NCBI RefSeq assembly: GCF_001688725.2
Contig: NZ_CP015401.2
Span: 2,914,001-2,978,000 of the forward strand
Source of the DNA: Bacteroides caecimuris
GTDB lineage: Bacteria > Bacteroidota > Bacteroidia > Bacteroidales > Bacteroidaceae
Length of the DNA stretch: 64,000 nt
Reading direction: 5' to 3'
The notes beneath the pieces were generated by a model. The model made no database searches. It was not told where the DNA came from and saw only the letters and a list, made by a program, of their open reading frames with translations. The translations under genes and the position numbers were made by a program. Below, one piece after another: positions 55,419 through 64,000 of this stretch. Each line of letters starts with the position of its first letter. Positions within the stretch are counted from its first letter, which is position 1.

Positions 55419-57908
55419 TTATTTCCCCGCACCTGTCAGCAACTTCCCAAACAGATTCAGAATACCCGCCACACTCTCTTTATCAGGCACAGGAATCCGG
55501 AGCGTGGTCTGTCCGGTCTCCTTATCTTCTTCGACTATAGAATCCACCAATTTCTGAGTAGCCTCCGGCGAGCTGAGCGTACGAGCCAAACCGCTAAGGA
55601 AAGAAAGTCCTTGCTGAACCAATCGTTCCGGATGCTCTTCGGCGTCACTGACAGATGAATCCGAAGCCTCTTCCATCTGTTCCGATATGACCGACGGCCT
55701 TGCTTGCTCAATGGCTTCCTCTTCCGGCGATTCTACCAATTCTTTTACTACCTTTTCATCATCAGCCACTTGATTGATATTCTCCTCCTTATCATCCCAA
55801 TCAATGTTACTGCCGTCCGCACGGTTATCATCCGCTATCTCAGAAGAAGCATCAGCCACCACTTTGATAGAATCCATAATCTTATCAAACTTACTGTCTT
55901 CCAAGAATATGGTATCTTCCCCATTATCCAGAATACCTTCGAACAAAGAAGTCTTAAAATTCAATGTCGACAACATCCTTTCTTCAATAGTCTGGCTGGC
56001 AACAAGATTAATCACTTGGATATTCCTCTTCTGCCCAATTCGGTAAATACGGGCTATGCGTTGTTCGAGAACCGCCGGATTCCAAGGCAAATCAAGATTA
56101 ATCAATATCGAAGCCACCTGAAGATTCAGTCCGGTACTTCCCGCATCTGTCGACAGGAATACACGGCTCTCCGGCAGTTCGGTAAAGCTCTCCACCAAAT
56201 TCTTTCTGGCTTCGGAAGGCACTCCACCGTGAAGATATTCATAACGGACACCTAATTCATCGAGTTCTTTCGCAATAAGCCGCGTCATCCTCTCCCATTG
56301 GCTGAAAATCACAACTTTCTCGTCTCCGCTCTCAAAAACATTCTTCAGAATATTCATCGTTTCTTCTACTTTCGTATCATAACGACTTTTCTGGTCGAGA
56401 ATGTAAGTACTGTCACATATCATTCTCATCTGGCTGAGCATCATCAACAAACGCTTACGGTCTTTTTCACTCAGGAAACGCGTCCTTGTCCATTTATACA
56501 CCAACTGGGCTACCATGTTCTGATACTCATCATGCATATCCCGTTGTTGCTCGGTCATGGGGACAAACAGAACTTTATCCATGCGCCCCGGCAACTGAAG
56601 AGCCACGTCTTTTTTCCGGCGCCGGATAAGCACATTCTTCATCCGTTCACCAATGGCATTCAAATTCTTATAGCTGACCACCTTACCGGTATCCGACTTG
56701 ACCACCGTTTCATCGATAAACTGATAATAAGGCCCCAGACAGAACTGGTCAACAAACTGCATGATTGAATAAAGCTCTTCCAGCTTATTCTCGAGCGGAG
56801 TACCCGAAAGAATTACTGCATATTCCGATTCGATATGACGGGCATTTCTTGATATCTGCGTGTTCCAGTTCTTCAAGCGTTGCACTTCATCCATGATGAG
56901 GAAATCGGTATGCAAAGATTTGAGAATCTTTATATCATTACAAATGCTGTTGTAAGAAACTATTTTATAAGTCTCTTCCGCTTCGTAGAGTTTCTTTCTC
57001 ACCAGATGATTGCCCTCTACAACAATTGCTTTGGAGTCCGTGAAACGTTCTATTTCTTTTTTCCATTGATATTTCAATGATGTAGGACATACAATGAGAA
57101 CCGAAGATATGAAATGGTGAGCTTTCATCAGTTCTGCCGTTCCAATGGCCTGGATTGTTTTTCCCAAGCCCATTTCATCAGCGATAACAGACTTTCCTGC
57201 ACGAAAGGCAAAACGTATACCTTCCTTTTGATAAGGATAAAGTTTGGTTTTCAACAACTTATCCAAGGCTGTATCGGAAGCATACTCAGGTAAAAGTTGT
57301 ACGCGTCTCCGCTGGTCGCGTTGCTCAAGAATAAACCCCAAAGCATCCGGATACCAGCGAAATGTATTATTCAACCGCACGGCATCACGAAAAAATTCGG
57401 TAACCGAATCCAACGCTTCAGGGCGCATTACTCCATCGGGAGTAAAATAAGGAGCTGCCAGGCGACGAAACTCTTCTTGATTGTCTGTCCCTATCCGCAG
57501 ACATACTTTTCTTTCTCCCTGATAAGACAAATAAACGGATGTATAAGGCGGAATGTCCCGGCATACTTTGCGATGATTGTCTTCAATCCAGAGTTTCACA
57601 GCTTCCAGATGTTTACAGCTACCTAATTGGCTTGTCTTGAAATCCATGCATGAGCAGTAGTTCCACGGACTATCTTGCCCTCTGTATACCACCCTATATT
57701 CGTTACGGGTTACGGAATTGACCACGTTATAATAGCCGGGGTACTCCTTCCTGTTATGTTCGGAAATGGCAAACTTCTCTTTCATTGCCGCCTGCCTGCG
57801 CAAAGCAATCTGCCATTCCTGCAAAGTCATATTGTCCGGTCGATAATGATAGGATACCTTATTTATTGATTCTTTCGCACTTTTAGCGGTCTTATTTTTC
57901 TTTGCCAT
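55419..57908 (-). CDS. SNF2-family DEAD/DEAH helicase with SWIM zinc finger
   Basis: ATP-driven DNA translocase of 829 residues. An N-terminal SWIM finger (CSCMDFKTSQLGSCKHLEAV, about residues 83-102) is followed by helicase motifs I DEMGLGKTIQ, Ia CPTSLKYQWKKE, II MDEVQRLKN (DEVQ rather than DEAH), III LSGTPLEN, V STDAGSTGLNLQVA and VI QRIARIYRIGQ. An acidic C-terminal extension (about 690-829) is variable. Related bacterial proteins are linked to transcription or repair; the exact role is unknown. Confidence 0.92.
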   Translation of the reverse strand: MAKKNKTAKSAKESINKVSYHYRPDNMTLQEWQIALRRQAAMKEKFAISEHNRKEYPGYYNVVNSVTRNEYRVVYRGQDSPWNYCSCMDFKTSQLGSCKHLEAVKLWIEDNHRKVCRDIPPYTSVYLSYQGERKVCLRIGTDNQEEFRRLAAPYFTPDGVMRPEALDSVTEFFRDAVRLNNTFRWYPDALGFILEQRDQRRRVQLLPEYASDTALDKLLKTKLYPYQKEGIRFAFRAGKSVIADEMGLGKTIQAIGTAELMKAHHFISSVLIVCPTSLKYQWKKEIERFTDSKAIVVEGNHLVRKKLYEAEETYKIVSYNSICNDIKILKSLHTDFLIMDEVQRLKNWNTQISRNARHIESEYAVILSGTPLENKLEELYSIMQFVDQFCLGPYYQFIDETVVKSDTGKVVSYKNLNAIGERMKNVLIRRRKKDVALQLPGRMDKVLFVPMTEQQRDMHDEYQNMVAQLVYKWTRTRFLSEKDRKRLLMMLSQMRMICDSTYILDQKSRYDTKVEETMNILKNVFESGDEKVVIFSQWERMTRLIAKELDELGVRYEYLHGGVPSEARKNLVESFTELPESRVFLSTDAGSTGLNLQVASILINLDLPWNPAVLEQRIARIYRIGQKRNIQVINLVASQTIEERMLSTLNFKTSLFEGILDNGEDTIFLEDSKFDKIMDSIKVVADASSEIADDNRADGSNIDWDDKEENINQVADDEKVVKELVESPEEEAIEQARPSVISEQMEEASDSSVSDAEEHPERLVQQGLSFLSGLARTLSSPEATQKLVDSIVEEDKETGQTTLRIPVPDKESVAGILNLFGKLLTGAGK

Positions 57909-57991
57909 ATCGTACTAAGTTTTATATTGTCCGCCAAAATTACAAAAAAAGAAGAATAAAACGGACATTACACATATGTATTTTATATCGG

Positions 57992-58023
57992 TTTGTTTTC
58001 CTGAATTTATTTTTCTACTTTTG
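57992..58023 (+). promoter_or_regulatory. Consensus promoter of the WYL regulator
   Basis: TTTG at 57992-57995, 20-bp spacer, TACTTTTG at 58016-58023; ATG 25 bp downstream. Confidence 0.75.
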
Positions 58024-58047
58024 AAGCCAATCTTTATTCTTCTGCTT

Positions 58048-59073
58048 ATGCCGGCCAATAGAAATGCCTTGATACGTTATAAAACAATTGACAACTGTCT
58101 GCGTAATCCTTACCGACGCTGGACGTTGGAAGATTTGATGGACGCCTGTTCGGATGCCCTTTACGAATATGAAGGCATCGACAAAGGAATAAGCAAACGT
58201 ACCGTGCAGATGGATATACAGATGATGCGCAGCGAGAAGCTGGGTTATAACGCTCCGATTGTGGTGTACGAAAATAAATACTATAAATACGAAGACCCGG
58301 AATACAGCATTACACAAACTCCGCTGAACGAACAAGACCTGAAAACGATGTCGGAAGCCGTGGAAGTGTTGAGGCAGTTTAAAAGTTTCTCCCATTTTAA
58401 AGAAATGAGCGATATTATCAACCGCCTGGAAGACCATGTCGCTTCTGCCCGAATGAAAACCACTCCTGTCATTGACTTTGAAAAGAATGAATCATTGAAA
58501 GGACTGGATTATCTGGATACGATCTATCACGCCATTGTGAACGAGCATCCCATACGGCTGAAATACCGTTCGTTCAAAGCGCGCTCGGCCAACAGCTTTA
58601 TTTTTTATCCTTATCTATTAAAAGAATATCGCAACCGGTGGTTCGTTTATGGAGTAAGGAAAAGCGGACGTATATTGCAAAATTTGGCTTTGGACAGAAT
58701 ACAATCACTGGAAGTTCTGCCACAGGAACATTACATAAGAAATACATTCTTCGATCCGAACACATTCTTTGACGACCTTGTCGGAGTAACCAAGAACTCA
58801 GGAAGCAAAGCGGAAAAAGTAGGTTTCAAAGTAAAGGCTGACGAAGCGCCTTACATCATAACCAAACCAATACACCGCAGTCAGCAATTGATAGAAAGAT
58901 TAACCGACGGAAGTGTCATACTAGAAATTGAAGTAGTCGTCAACCATGAACTGGAACGGGTATTCTTCGGATATGCCGACGGAATACAAATTCTGTATCC
59001 GCAGACATTGGTAGAATTGATGGGCAAGAAACTAAAAAGGGCTGCCGAACAATATACAACAAACTCAGAGTAA
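58048..59073 (+). CDS. WYL-domain transcriptional regulator
   Basis: 341 residues from the ATG at 58048, fixed by the promoter just upstream. The N-terminal winged-helix part (YKTIDNCLRNPYRRWTLEDL) is followed by a WYL domain (about 150-235: IKYRSFKARSANSFIFYPYL-type segment and NRWFVYGVRKSGRILQNLAL) and a WCX C-terminal extension. WYL proteins sense nucleic-acid or nucleotide ligands, often in DNA stress or defence. It diverges from the SNF2 helicase, a pairing that may be functional. Confidence 0.88.
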   Translation: MPANRNALIRYKTIDNCLRNPYRRWTLEDLMDACSDALYEYEGIDKGISKRTVQMDIQMMRSEKLGYNAPIVVYENKYYKYEDPEYSITQTPLNEQDLKTMSEAVEVLRQFKSFSHFKEMSDIINRLEDHVASARMKTTPVIDFEKNESLKGLDYLDTIYHAIVNEHPIRLKYRSFKARSANSFIFYPYLLKEYRNRWFVYGVRKSGRILQNLALDRIQSLEVLPQEHYIRNTFFDPNTFFDDLVGVTKNSGSKAEKVGFKVKADEAPYIITKPIHRSQQLIERLTDGSVILEIEVVVNHELERVFFGYADGIQILYPQTLVELMGKKLKRAAEQYTTNSE

Positions 59074-59121
59074 AAAACAACTGTCCTATCCGCCATTCAA
59101 TAAAAGAAGAATGAAGGCCGT

Positions 59122-59967
59122 TTATTCCTCAAATAAAACTCTTGCACACTCATATCCTTCTTGATAAAACTCCGTCAGCTTCCGCACATCTCTCTCGATG
59201 CGGTCTACGGCAACAGGTTTCAACGGACGGATAACGATAATCTTTCCCTCGTCTTCCATACGCTCCACCATTTCCAACTGTTCATTATACACGGCACAAC
59301 GACGCCCCAGCGCTTCGCGCAAATTCGGATATTTACGGTATATGAATGACGGAACGCGAATATCTTTCGAGTCTTTCCGATAACCACGATTACGGGTGAG
59401 CACAACGACATTGCGAGTGTAACCGTCGGAAATGGCACGCTGCAAAGGAATAGAGTCTACGATTCCCCCATCAAGCATCGGAATACCGTCCACATAAGCG
59501 ATGGGACAAACAATAGGCAGGCTGCTGGAAGCACGGACAATGTCAATCACCCGGTTCTTGTCTTTTTTCTCTTCAAAGTAGTTGGCTTCTCCCGTCAGGC
59601 AATTCGTCGTCACCATAACGAAACGTTCGGGCGAAGCAAAATACGTCTCATAATCATACGGAAGGATGTGTTCGGGAAACTCATTGAACAGCAAATCGAA
59701 GTCGAGGATATTCCGTTTCTTGAGCAAGTACTTCAGACCGATATAATTGTATTTTTCCAGCAGGTCAATGTTGCTGTATTTGGCACGTCCCCGTTGACGG
59801 GAAGCATAGGACAGTCCATTGCACGCTCCGGCAGACACCCCTATCGTATAAGGGAACCGGATATCACAATCCATCAAATAATCGAGTACGCCACAAGTAA
59901 ACACGCCGCGCATTCCCCCGCCTTCCAACACCAAGCCGGTAAATTCATCTATTTCCAAATTCTTCAT
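59122..59967 (-). CDS. Patatin-like phospholipase
   Basis: Cytoplasmic lipid acyl hydrolase of 281 residues. Oxyanion loop GGGMRG at 16-21, nucleophile S45 in GVSAG at 43-47, and catalytic D166 in LDGGIVDSIPL form the Ser-Asp dyad. No signal peptide. Similar to the YjjU type. The 386-bp gap after it (59968-60353) shows no gene, only a TTAAGT/ACTTAA inverted repeat near 60150 and the next gene's promoter. Confidence 0.92.
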   Translation of the reverse strand: MKNLEIDEFTGLVLEGGGMRGVFTCGVLDYLMDCDIRFPYTIGVSAGACNGLSYASRQRGRAKYSNIDLLEKYNYIGLKYLLKKRNILDFDLLFNEFPEHILPYDYETYFASPERFVMVTTNCLTGEANYFEEKKDKNRVIDIVRASSSLPIVCPIAYVDGIPMLDGGIVDSIPLQRAISDGYTRNVVVLTRNRGYRKDSKDIRVPSFIYRKYPNLREALGRRCAVYNEQLEMVERMEDEGKIIVIRPLKPVAVDRIERDVRKLTEFYQEGYECARVLFEE

Positions 59968-60311
59968 TTTTTATCTCCCCCTATTTTTATTTACCACTCT
60001 CTCTACATACTCCGTCTAATTACTGTTGGTTGCATATTTATTATAAAAACAAACAAAAGACAGATTACCCGACAAAAATAGCAAATATTCAAACAAAATC
60101 TTATTTTTTTCTGCATCAATCTATGTAACTTTAGGCTAACTTTATTGTTTTAAGTAAGAAAAGACTTAACAATAATCATACGTTTCTGCAGATTTTGTCA
60201 TACAGCATAATCACCTTCTCCAAACGGACTTACCGTGCCAAGATACAGTAATATTCATTCTTTTTTTATGCAAATTGAATCCAAACGGATGGTTTTCAAA
60301 AGAGGAATCAT

Positions 60312-60319
60312 TATATTTG
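60312..60319 (+). promoter_or_regulatory. -7 box of the C1 peptidase gene
   Basis: TATATTTG matches the consensus; the ATG at 60354 follows. The -33 is weak (GTTTTC). Confidence 0.5.
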
Positions 60320-60353
60320 TAGCCAAAACAAATTTAATATGAATATTATAAGA

Positions 60354-61538
60354 ATGAAAAAGAGTATCCTTATTGCTGCCTGGAGCTTATGTAGCTTGGG
60401 CATGATGGCACAAGACGCAAAGCCCCAAGAGGGATTTGTATTCACGACAGTGAAAGAAAACCCTATTACTTCCATCAAGAACCAGAACCGTTCGAGTACG
60501 TGCTGGAGTTTCTCAACTCTCGGATTTGTAGAGTCAGAATTACTCCGTATGGGCAAAGGCGAGTATGACCTGGCCGAAATGTTCGTAGTGCACAAAACAA
60601 TGCAAGACCGTGGCGCGAACTATGTACGTTATCACGGTGACAGTTCTTTCTCTCCAGGCGGAAGTTTCTACGATGTAATGTATTGCATCAAGAATTATGG
60701 TATCGTTCCGCAGGAAGTGATGCCGGGTATCATGTACGGCGATACTCTGCCGGTACATAACGAACTGGACGCTGTTGCTTCCGGCTATATCAACGCCATC
60801 GCTAAAGGCAAACTGAGCAAGTTGACTCCAGTATGGAAAAACGGGCTGGCAGCAGTCTATGACACCTATTTAGGAAAGTGCCCGGAAAACTTCACTTACA
60901 AAGGCAAGGAATATACTCCGAAGTCCTTTGCTGAATCATTGGGATTGAATCCTGACGATTACGTATCACTGACTTCTTATACACATCATCCGTTCTATTC
61001 CCAATTCGCTATCGAAATTCAGGATAACTGGCGCAACGGTTTGTCTTACAACCTGCCTATCGACGAACTGATGGCTGTAATGGACAACGCTGTAAAGAAA
61101 GGTTATACTTTTGCATGGGGTAGCGACGTGAGCGAACAAGGATTCTCACGCGATGGTATAGCCGTTATGCCGGACGCAGCCAAAGAATCGGAACTGTCAG
61201 GTTCGGATATGGCTCGTTGGACAGGTCTGACTGCCGCCGACAAACGCAGAGAATTGTTCACCAAACCTTTCCCGGAAAAGGATATTACCCAGGAAATGCG
61301 TCAGGTTGCTTTCGACAACTGGGAAACAACAGATGACCATGGAATGGTTATCTACGGTATCGCCAAAGACCAGAACGGAAAAGAATACTTCATGGTGAAG
61401 AACTCATGGGGTAAATCCGGCAAATACAACGGCATCTGGTATGCTTCCAAAGCATTCGTAGCTTACAAGACTATGAATATTCTTGTACACAAAGATGCCC
61501 TTCCCAAAGAAATCGCAAAGAAGCTGGGGATTAAATAA
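60354..61538 (+). CDS. Secreted C1-family cysteine peptidase (bleomycin hydrolase/PepC type)
   Basis: 394-residue papain-clan peptidase with signal peptide MKKSILIAAWSLCSLGMMAQ. Catalytic residues: oxyanion Q44 and nucleophile C50 in NQNRSSTCWSF, H329 in DDHGMVIYG, N350 in VKNSWG. The inserted YVRYHGDSSFSPGGSFYDVM loop is typical of the bleomycin hydrolase branch. A signal peptide suggests periplasmic peptide processing. I preferred the ATG at 60354 because MKKS begins a proper signal peptide; an in-frame ATG 15 bp upstream is possible. Confidence 0.9.
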   Translation: MKKSILIAAWSLCSLGMMAQDAKPQEGFVFTTVKENPITSIKNQNRSSTCWSFSTLGFVESELLRMGKGEYDLAEMFVVHKTMQDRGANYVRYHGDSSFSPGGSFYDVMYCIKNYGIVPQEVMPGIMYGDTLPVHNELDAVASGYINAIAKGKLSKLTPVWKNGLAAVYDTYLGKCPENFTYKGKEYTPKSFAESLGLNPDDYVSLTSYTHHPFYSQFAIEIQDNWRNGLSYNLPIDELMAVMDNAVKKGYTFAWGSDVSEQGFSRDGIAVMPDAAKESELSGSDMARWTGLTAADKRRELFTKPFPEKDITQEMRQVAFDNWETTDDHGMVIYGIAKDQNGKEYFMVKNSWGKSGKYNGIWYASKAFVAYKTMNILVHKDALPKEIAKKLGIK

Positions 61539-61569
61539 AGATAACTTTTAAAATTTATAATTGATTCAG

Positions 61570-61606
61570 AAAGCGGCTGCACGATGCAGCCGCTTTCTTT
61601 TTTTTC
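61570..61606 (+). terminator. Terminator after the C1 peptidase gene
   Basis: 11-bp stem AAGCGGCTGCA / TGCAGCCGCTT with CGA loop and T-rich tail. Confidence 0.92.
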
Positions 61607-61674
61607 TCATCTGTCATCATTTATCTATATATTACGTATCTTTACCCCCGGAAAGAAAAGATACAACCGATAAA

Positions 61675-62355
61675 ATGAAAAAAAATATTGTACTTATTGC
61701 AATTCTATTTTGCACTGCCTTTGCACAGGCGCAAGAAGTTTTTGTAAATGCAGATTTTGTCAGCAGTTATATCTGGCGCGGTATAGACAGCGGCAATGCA
61801 AGTGTACAACCCTCACTCGGCCTCAACTGGAAAGGACTGACTGTCTACGCCTGGGGCTCTACCGAATTTCGTGAAAAGAATAATGAGATAGACCTTTCAT
61901 TGGAGTATGAGTATAAAAACCTGACTCTTTACGCCAACAACTATTTTACCCAAACAGAAGACGAGCCTTTCAAATATTTCAATTACAACTCGCACTCCAC
62001 CGGACATACTTTTGAAGTAGGAGCCGGATATATGCTCAGTGAGAAATTCCCGCTATCAGTAAGCTGGTACACTACATTTGCCGGAAACGATTATCGGGAA
62101 AATGGAAAACGCGCCTGGTCGAGCTATTGTGAACTGAGTTACCCGTTCAGTGTGAAAGACGTCGATTTAAGTATTGAAGCAGGCTTCACACCTTGGGAAA
62201 GTATGTATTCCGACAAATTCAATGTGGTCAACGTCGGACTATCCGCCACTAAAGAGATCAAAATAACGTCCGGCTTCTCATTACCTGTATTCGGAAAACT
62301 GATAGCCAATCCTTACGAAGAGCAGGTTTATTTTGTATTCGGAATAACACTCTAG
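61675..62355 (+). CDS. Outer-membrane porin-like protein (TorF-like)
   Basis: 226 residues from the ATG at 61675, chosen for its signal peptide MKKNIVLIAILFCTAFAQAQ. The mature start VNADFVSSYIWRGIDSGNAS resembles the TorF/MltA-type porin motif VSxYxxRGI. Alternating strands and a C-terminal VYFVFGITL support a beta-barrel of about 10-12 strands. Substrate unknown. It lies 39 bp before a fucosidase gene and may be co-transcribed with it. Confidence 0.72.
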   Translation: MKKNIVLIAILFCTAFAQAQEVFVNADFVSSYIWRGIDSGNASVQPSLGLNWKGLTVYAWGSTEFREKNNEIDLSLEYEYKNLTLYANNYFTQTEDEPFKYFNYNSHSTGHTFEVGAGYMLSEKFPLSVSWYTTFAGNDYRENGKRAWSSYCELSYPFSVKDVDLSIEAGFTPWESMYSDKFNVVNVGLSATKEIKITSGFSLPVFGKLIANPYEEQVYFVFGITL

Positions 62356-62394
62356 CGAATTTATCGATTTAATAATTTAGCAATAATCACCCCC

Positions 62395-64000
62395 ATGAAA
62401 AAACACTCTCTTATTTTCTGTACAGGAGTTCTTTTACTGAGCGCCTGCAATCCGGCAAAAGCACCGGAAGCTATTTTGCCTGTTCCCGAAGCCAAGCAGG
62501 TGGAATGGCAAAAGATGGAAACATATGCTTTTGTACACTTCGGACTTAACACATTCAACGACCGCGAATGGGGATACGGAGATTCCGACCCTAAAACATT
62601 CAATCCTGCCAGACTGGATTGCGAGCAATGGGTACAAACGTTTGTAAATTCGGGCATGAAAGGAGTGATCCTGACAGCCAAACATCACGACGGATTCTGC
62701 CTGTGGCCTACACAACTGACAGAATATTGCATCCGTAACACCCCGTATAAAGACGGAAAAGGCGACATCGTTCGCGAACTATCGGATGCCTGCAAGAAGT
62801 ACGGCATTAAATTCGCAGTTTATCTGTCTCCCTGGGACAGGCATCAAGCCAATTACGGTTCTCCCGAATATGTAGACTACTTTTATAAGCAACTCAACGA
62901 ACTGCTGACCAACTACGGTGATGTTTTTGAAATCTGGTTTGACGGTGCCAATGGCGGAGACGGCTGGTATGGTGGCGCAAAAGACAGCCGTACTATCGAC
63001 CGTAAGACTTATTACGATTATCCGAGAGCTTACAAAATGATTGACGAACTGCAACCACAAGCTGTTATCTTCTCTGATGGTGGTCCGGGTTGCCGCTGGG
63101 TAGGTAATGAAAAAGGATTTGCCGGAGCTACCAACTGGGCTTTCCTTCGTGCCGGAGAGGTCTATCCGGGCTATCCCAACTACCGCGAACTGCAATACGG
63201 TCACGCTGACGGCAATCAATGGGTAGCCGCCGAATGCGATGTTTCCATCCGTCCGGGATGGTTCTACCACCCGGAAGAAGACGGCCGCGTGAAGACAGTA
63301 GAACAACTGACCGACCTCTACTACCGCAGCGTAGGTCATAACGCAACATTGTTACTCAACTTCCCGGTCGATCGTGACGGACTGATCCATCCGACAGACT
63401 CTACCAACGCCGTAAACTTCCACCAGAACGTACAAAAACAACTGGCACACAACCTATTGGCGGGACTTTCTCCCAAAGCATCGGACGAACGGGGAAAAAC
63501 ATTCTCTGCAAAAGCGGTGACCGATGGTGAGTATGATACTTATTGGGCTACCAATGACGGTGTCAACTCTGCCACAATCGAGTTTGACCTGCCTCAAACG
63601 GAAAAGATTAACCGTATGATGTTACAGGAATATATACCTTTGGGGCAACGTGTCAAATCATTCGTTGTAGAATACAACCAGGAAGGCGAATGGCTTCCGG
63701 TAAAATTGAATGAAGAAACGACCACTATCGGATATAAACGCCTTCTTCGTTTCGAGACAGTCACCACAGATAAGATCCGTGTCCGTTTTACAGATTCGCG
63801 AGCTTGCCTCTGTATCAATAACATAGAAGCCTACTATGCAGGAGAGACTTCCGATACATATACCGCAAAAGCAGAAGAGTTGAAGAGTTATCCGTTCACG
63901 CTCACCGGAGTAGATGCGGAGGAAGCACAAAAATGTATGGATAAAAACAATCAGACCACCTGCTTCATCAACGAAAACACATTATTGATTGATTTGGGAG
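62395..64000 (+). CDS. Alpha-L-fucosidase, GH29 (runs off window end)
   Basis: Lipoprotein glycosidase that removes alpha-linked fucose, as on host glycans. 535 codons are visible and the frame is open to the window edge. Signal MKKHSLIFCTGVLLLSAC has a lipobox with the anchor cysteine at residue 18. GH29 motifs: FVHFGLNTFNDREWGYG, LTAKHHDGFCLWPT and nucleophile D183 in EIWFDGANGG. After the barrel (about residue 360) an F5/8 type-C-like sandwich begins (AVTDGEYDTYWATNDGVNSA), a carbohydrate-binding module frequent in this family. Confidence 0.93.
   Translation, partial: MKKHSLIFCTGVLLLSACNPAKAPEAILPVPEAKQVEWQKMETYAFVHFGLNTFNDREWGYGDSDPKTFNPARLDCEQWVQTFVNSGMKGVILTAKHHDGFCLWPTQLTEYCIRNTPYKDGKGDIVRELSDACKKYGIKFAVYLSPWDRHQANYGSPEYVDYFYKQLNELLTNYGDVFEIWFDGANGGDGWYGGAKDSRTIDRKTYYDYPRAYKMIDELQPQAVIFSDGGPGCRWVGNEKGFAGATNWAFLRAGEVYPGYPNYRELQYGHADGNQWVAAECDVSIRPGWFYHPEEDGRVKTVEQLTDLYYRSVGHNATLLLNFPVDRDGLIHPTDSTNAVNFHQNVQKQLAHNLLAGLSPKASDERGKTFSAKAVTDGEYDTYWATNDGVNSATIEFDLPQTEKINRMMLQEYIPLGQRVKSFVVEYNQEGEWLPVKLNEETTTIGYKRLLRFETVTTDKIRVRFTDSRACLCINNIEAYYAGETSDTYTAKAEELKSYPFTLTGVDAEEAQKCMDKNNQTTCFINENTLLIDLG

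Overview
This window is a piece of a Bacteroides chromosome (Bacteroidota, probably the B. thetaiotaomicron / B. ovatus group). Evidence: a SusC/SusD pair run by a hybrid two-component sensor; Bacteroides-type promoters (TTTG, 19-20 bp, TAnnTTTG) seen intact several times; a Na+-pumping decarboxylase operon; a single-chain pyruvate:ferredoxin oxidoreductase; and families abundant in this genus (DUF1703 AAA proteins, GHL10 lipoproteins/hydrolases, DUF4924). No tRNA, rRNA, CRISPR array, prophage or intact insertion sequence was seen.

Layout. 1-2.4 kb: end of an RND efflux pump and its TolC partner. 2.4-5.8 kb: oadB-oadA-oadG on the minus strand. 5.8-6.4 kb: a degraded AlbA_2/ATPase-type regulator relic. 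6.4-12.7 kb: phosphate uptake block pstB-pstA-pstC-pstS-porin (minus), divergent from a PhoB/PhoR-like two-component pair (plus). pstA has lost its middle, and the pstS start is out of frame at an A7 tract, so the locus looks damaged. 12.8-16.6 kb: LysE exporter, DUF4924, rmlD, prfC (minus). 17.2-20.9 kb: purL. 21-22.4 kb: split chromate transporter pair. 22.5-31.5 kb: two GHL10 hydrolase-like paralogues, uvrA, a long repeat-rich gap, and a cstA operon. 31.8-39.5 kb: two AAA-type ATP-binding proteins, an ATP-grasp-like protein, and nifJ.

40-55 kb is a fructan utilisation locus: a hybrid two-component regulator with a sugar-binding sensor, a fructokinase, an MFS sugar importer, a GH32 fructosidase, SusD and SusC. 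The expected flow is capture and import across the outer membrane by SusCD, periplasmic cleavage by GH32, inner-membrane uptake of fructose, phosphorylation, and induction through the regulator. A two-gene secreted cassette with an HExxH peptidase motif sits inside the locus and is broken by an in-frame TGA and probably two frameshifts. An orphan small transcript with a perfect promoter and terminator lies beside it. 55.4-64 kb: SNF2 helicase with a SWIM finger, WYL regulator, patatin, a C1 peptidase, an outer-membrane protein, and a GH29 fucosidase cut by the window edge.

The most unusual non-coding signal is a set of phased repeats: two unrelated intergenic arrays, upstream of purL and inside the fructan operon, share an exact 22-bp period and palindromic units. 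An 11-bp-phased array lies downstream of uvrA and a 9-bp array between the chromate genes. Several gene lesions lie at homopolymers, so sequencing error has to be excluded for those; the pstA deletion cannot be explained that way.
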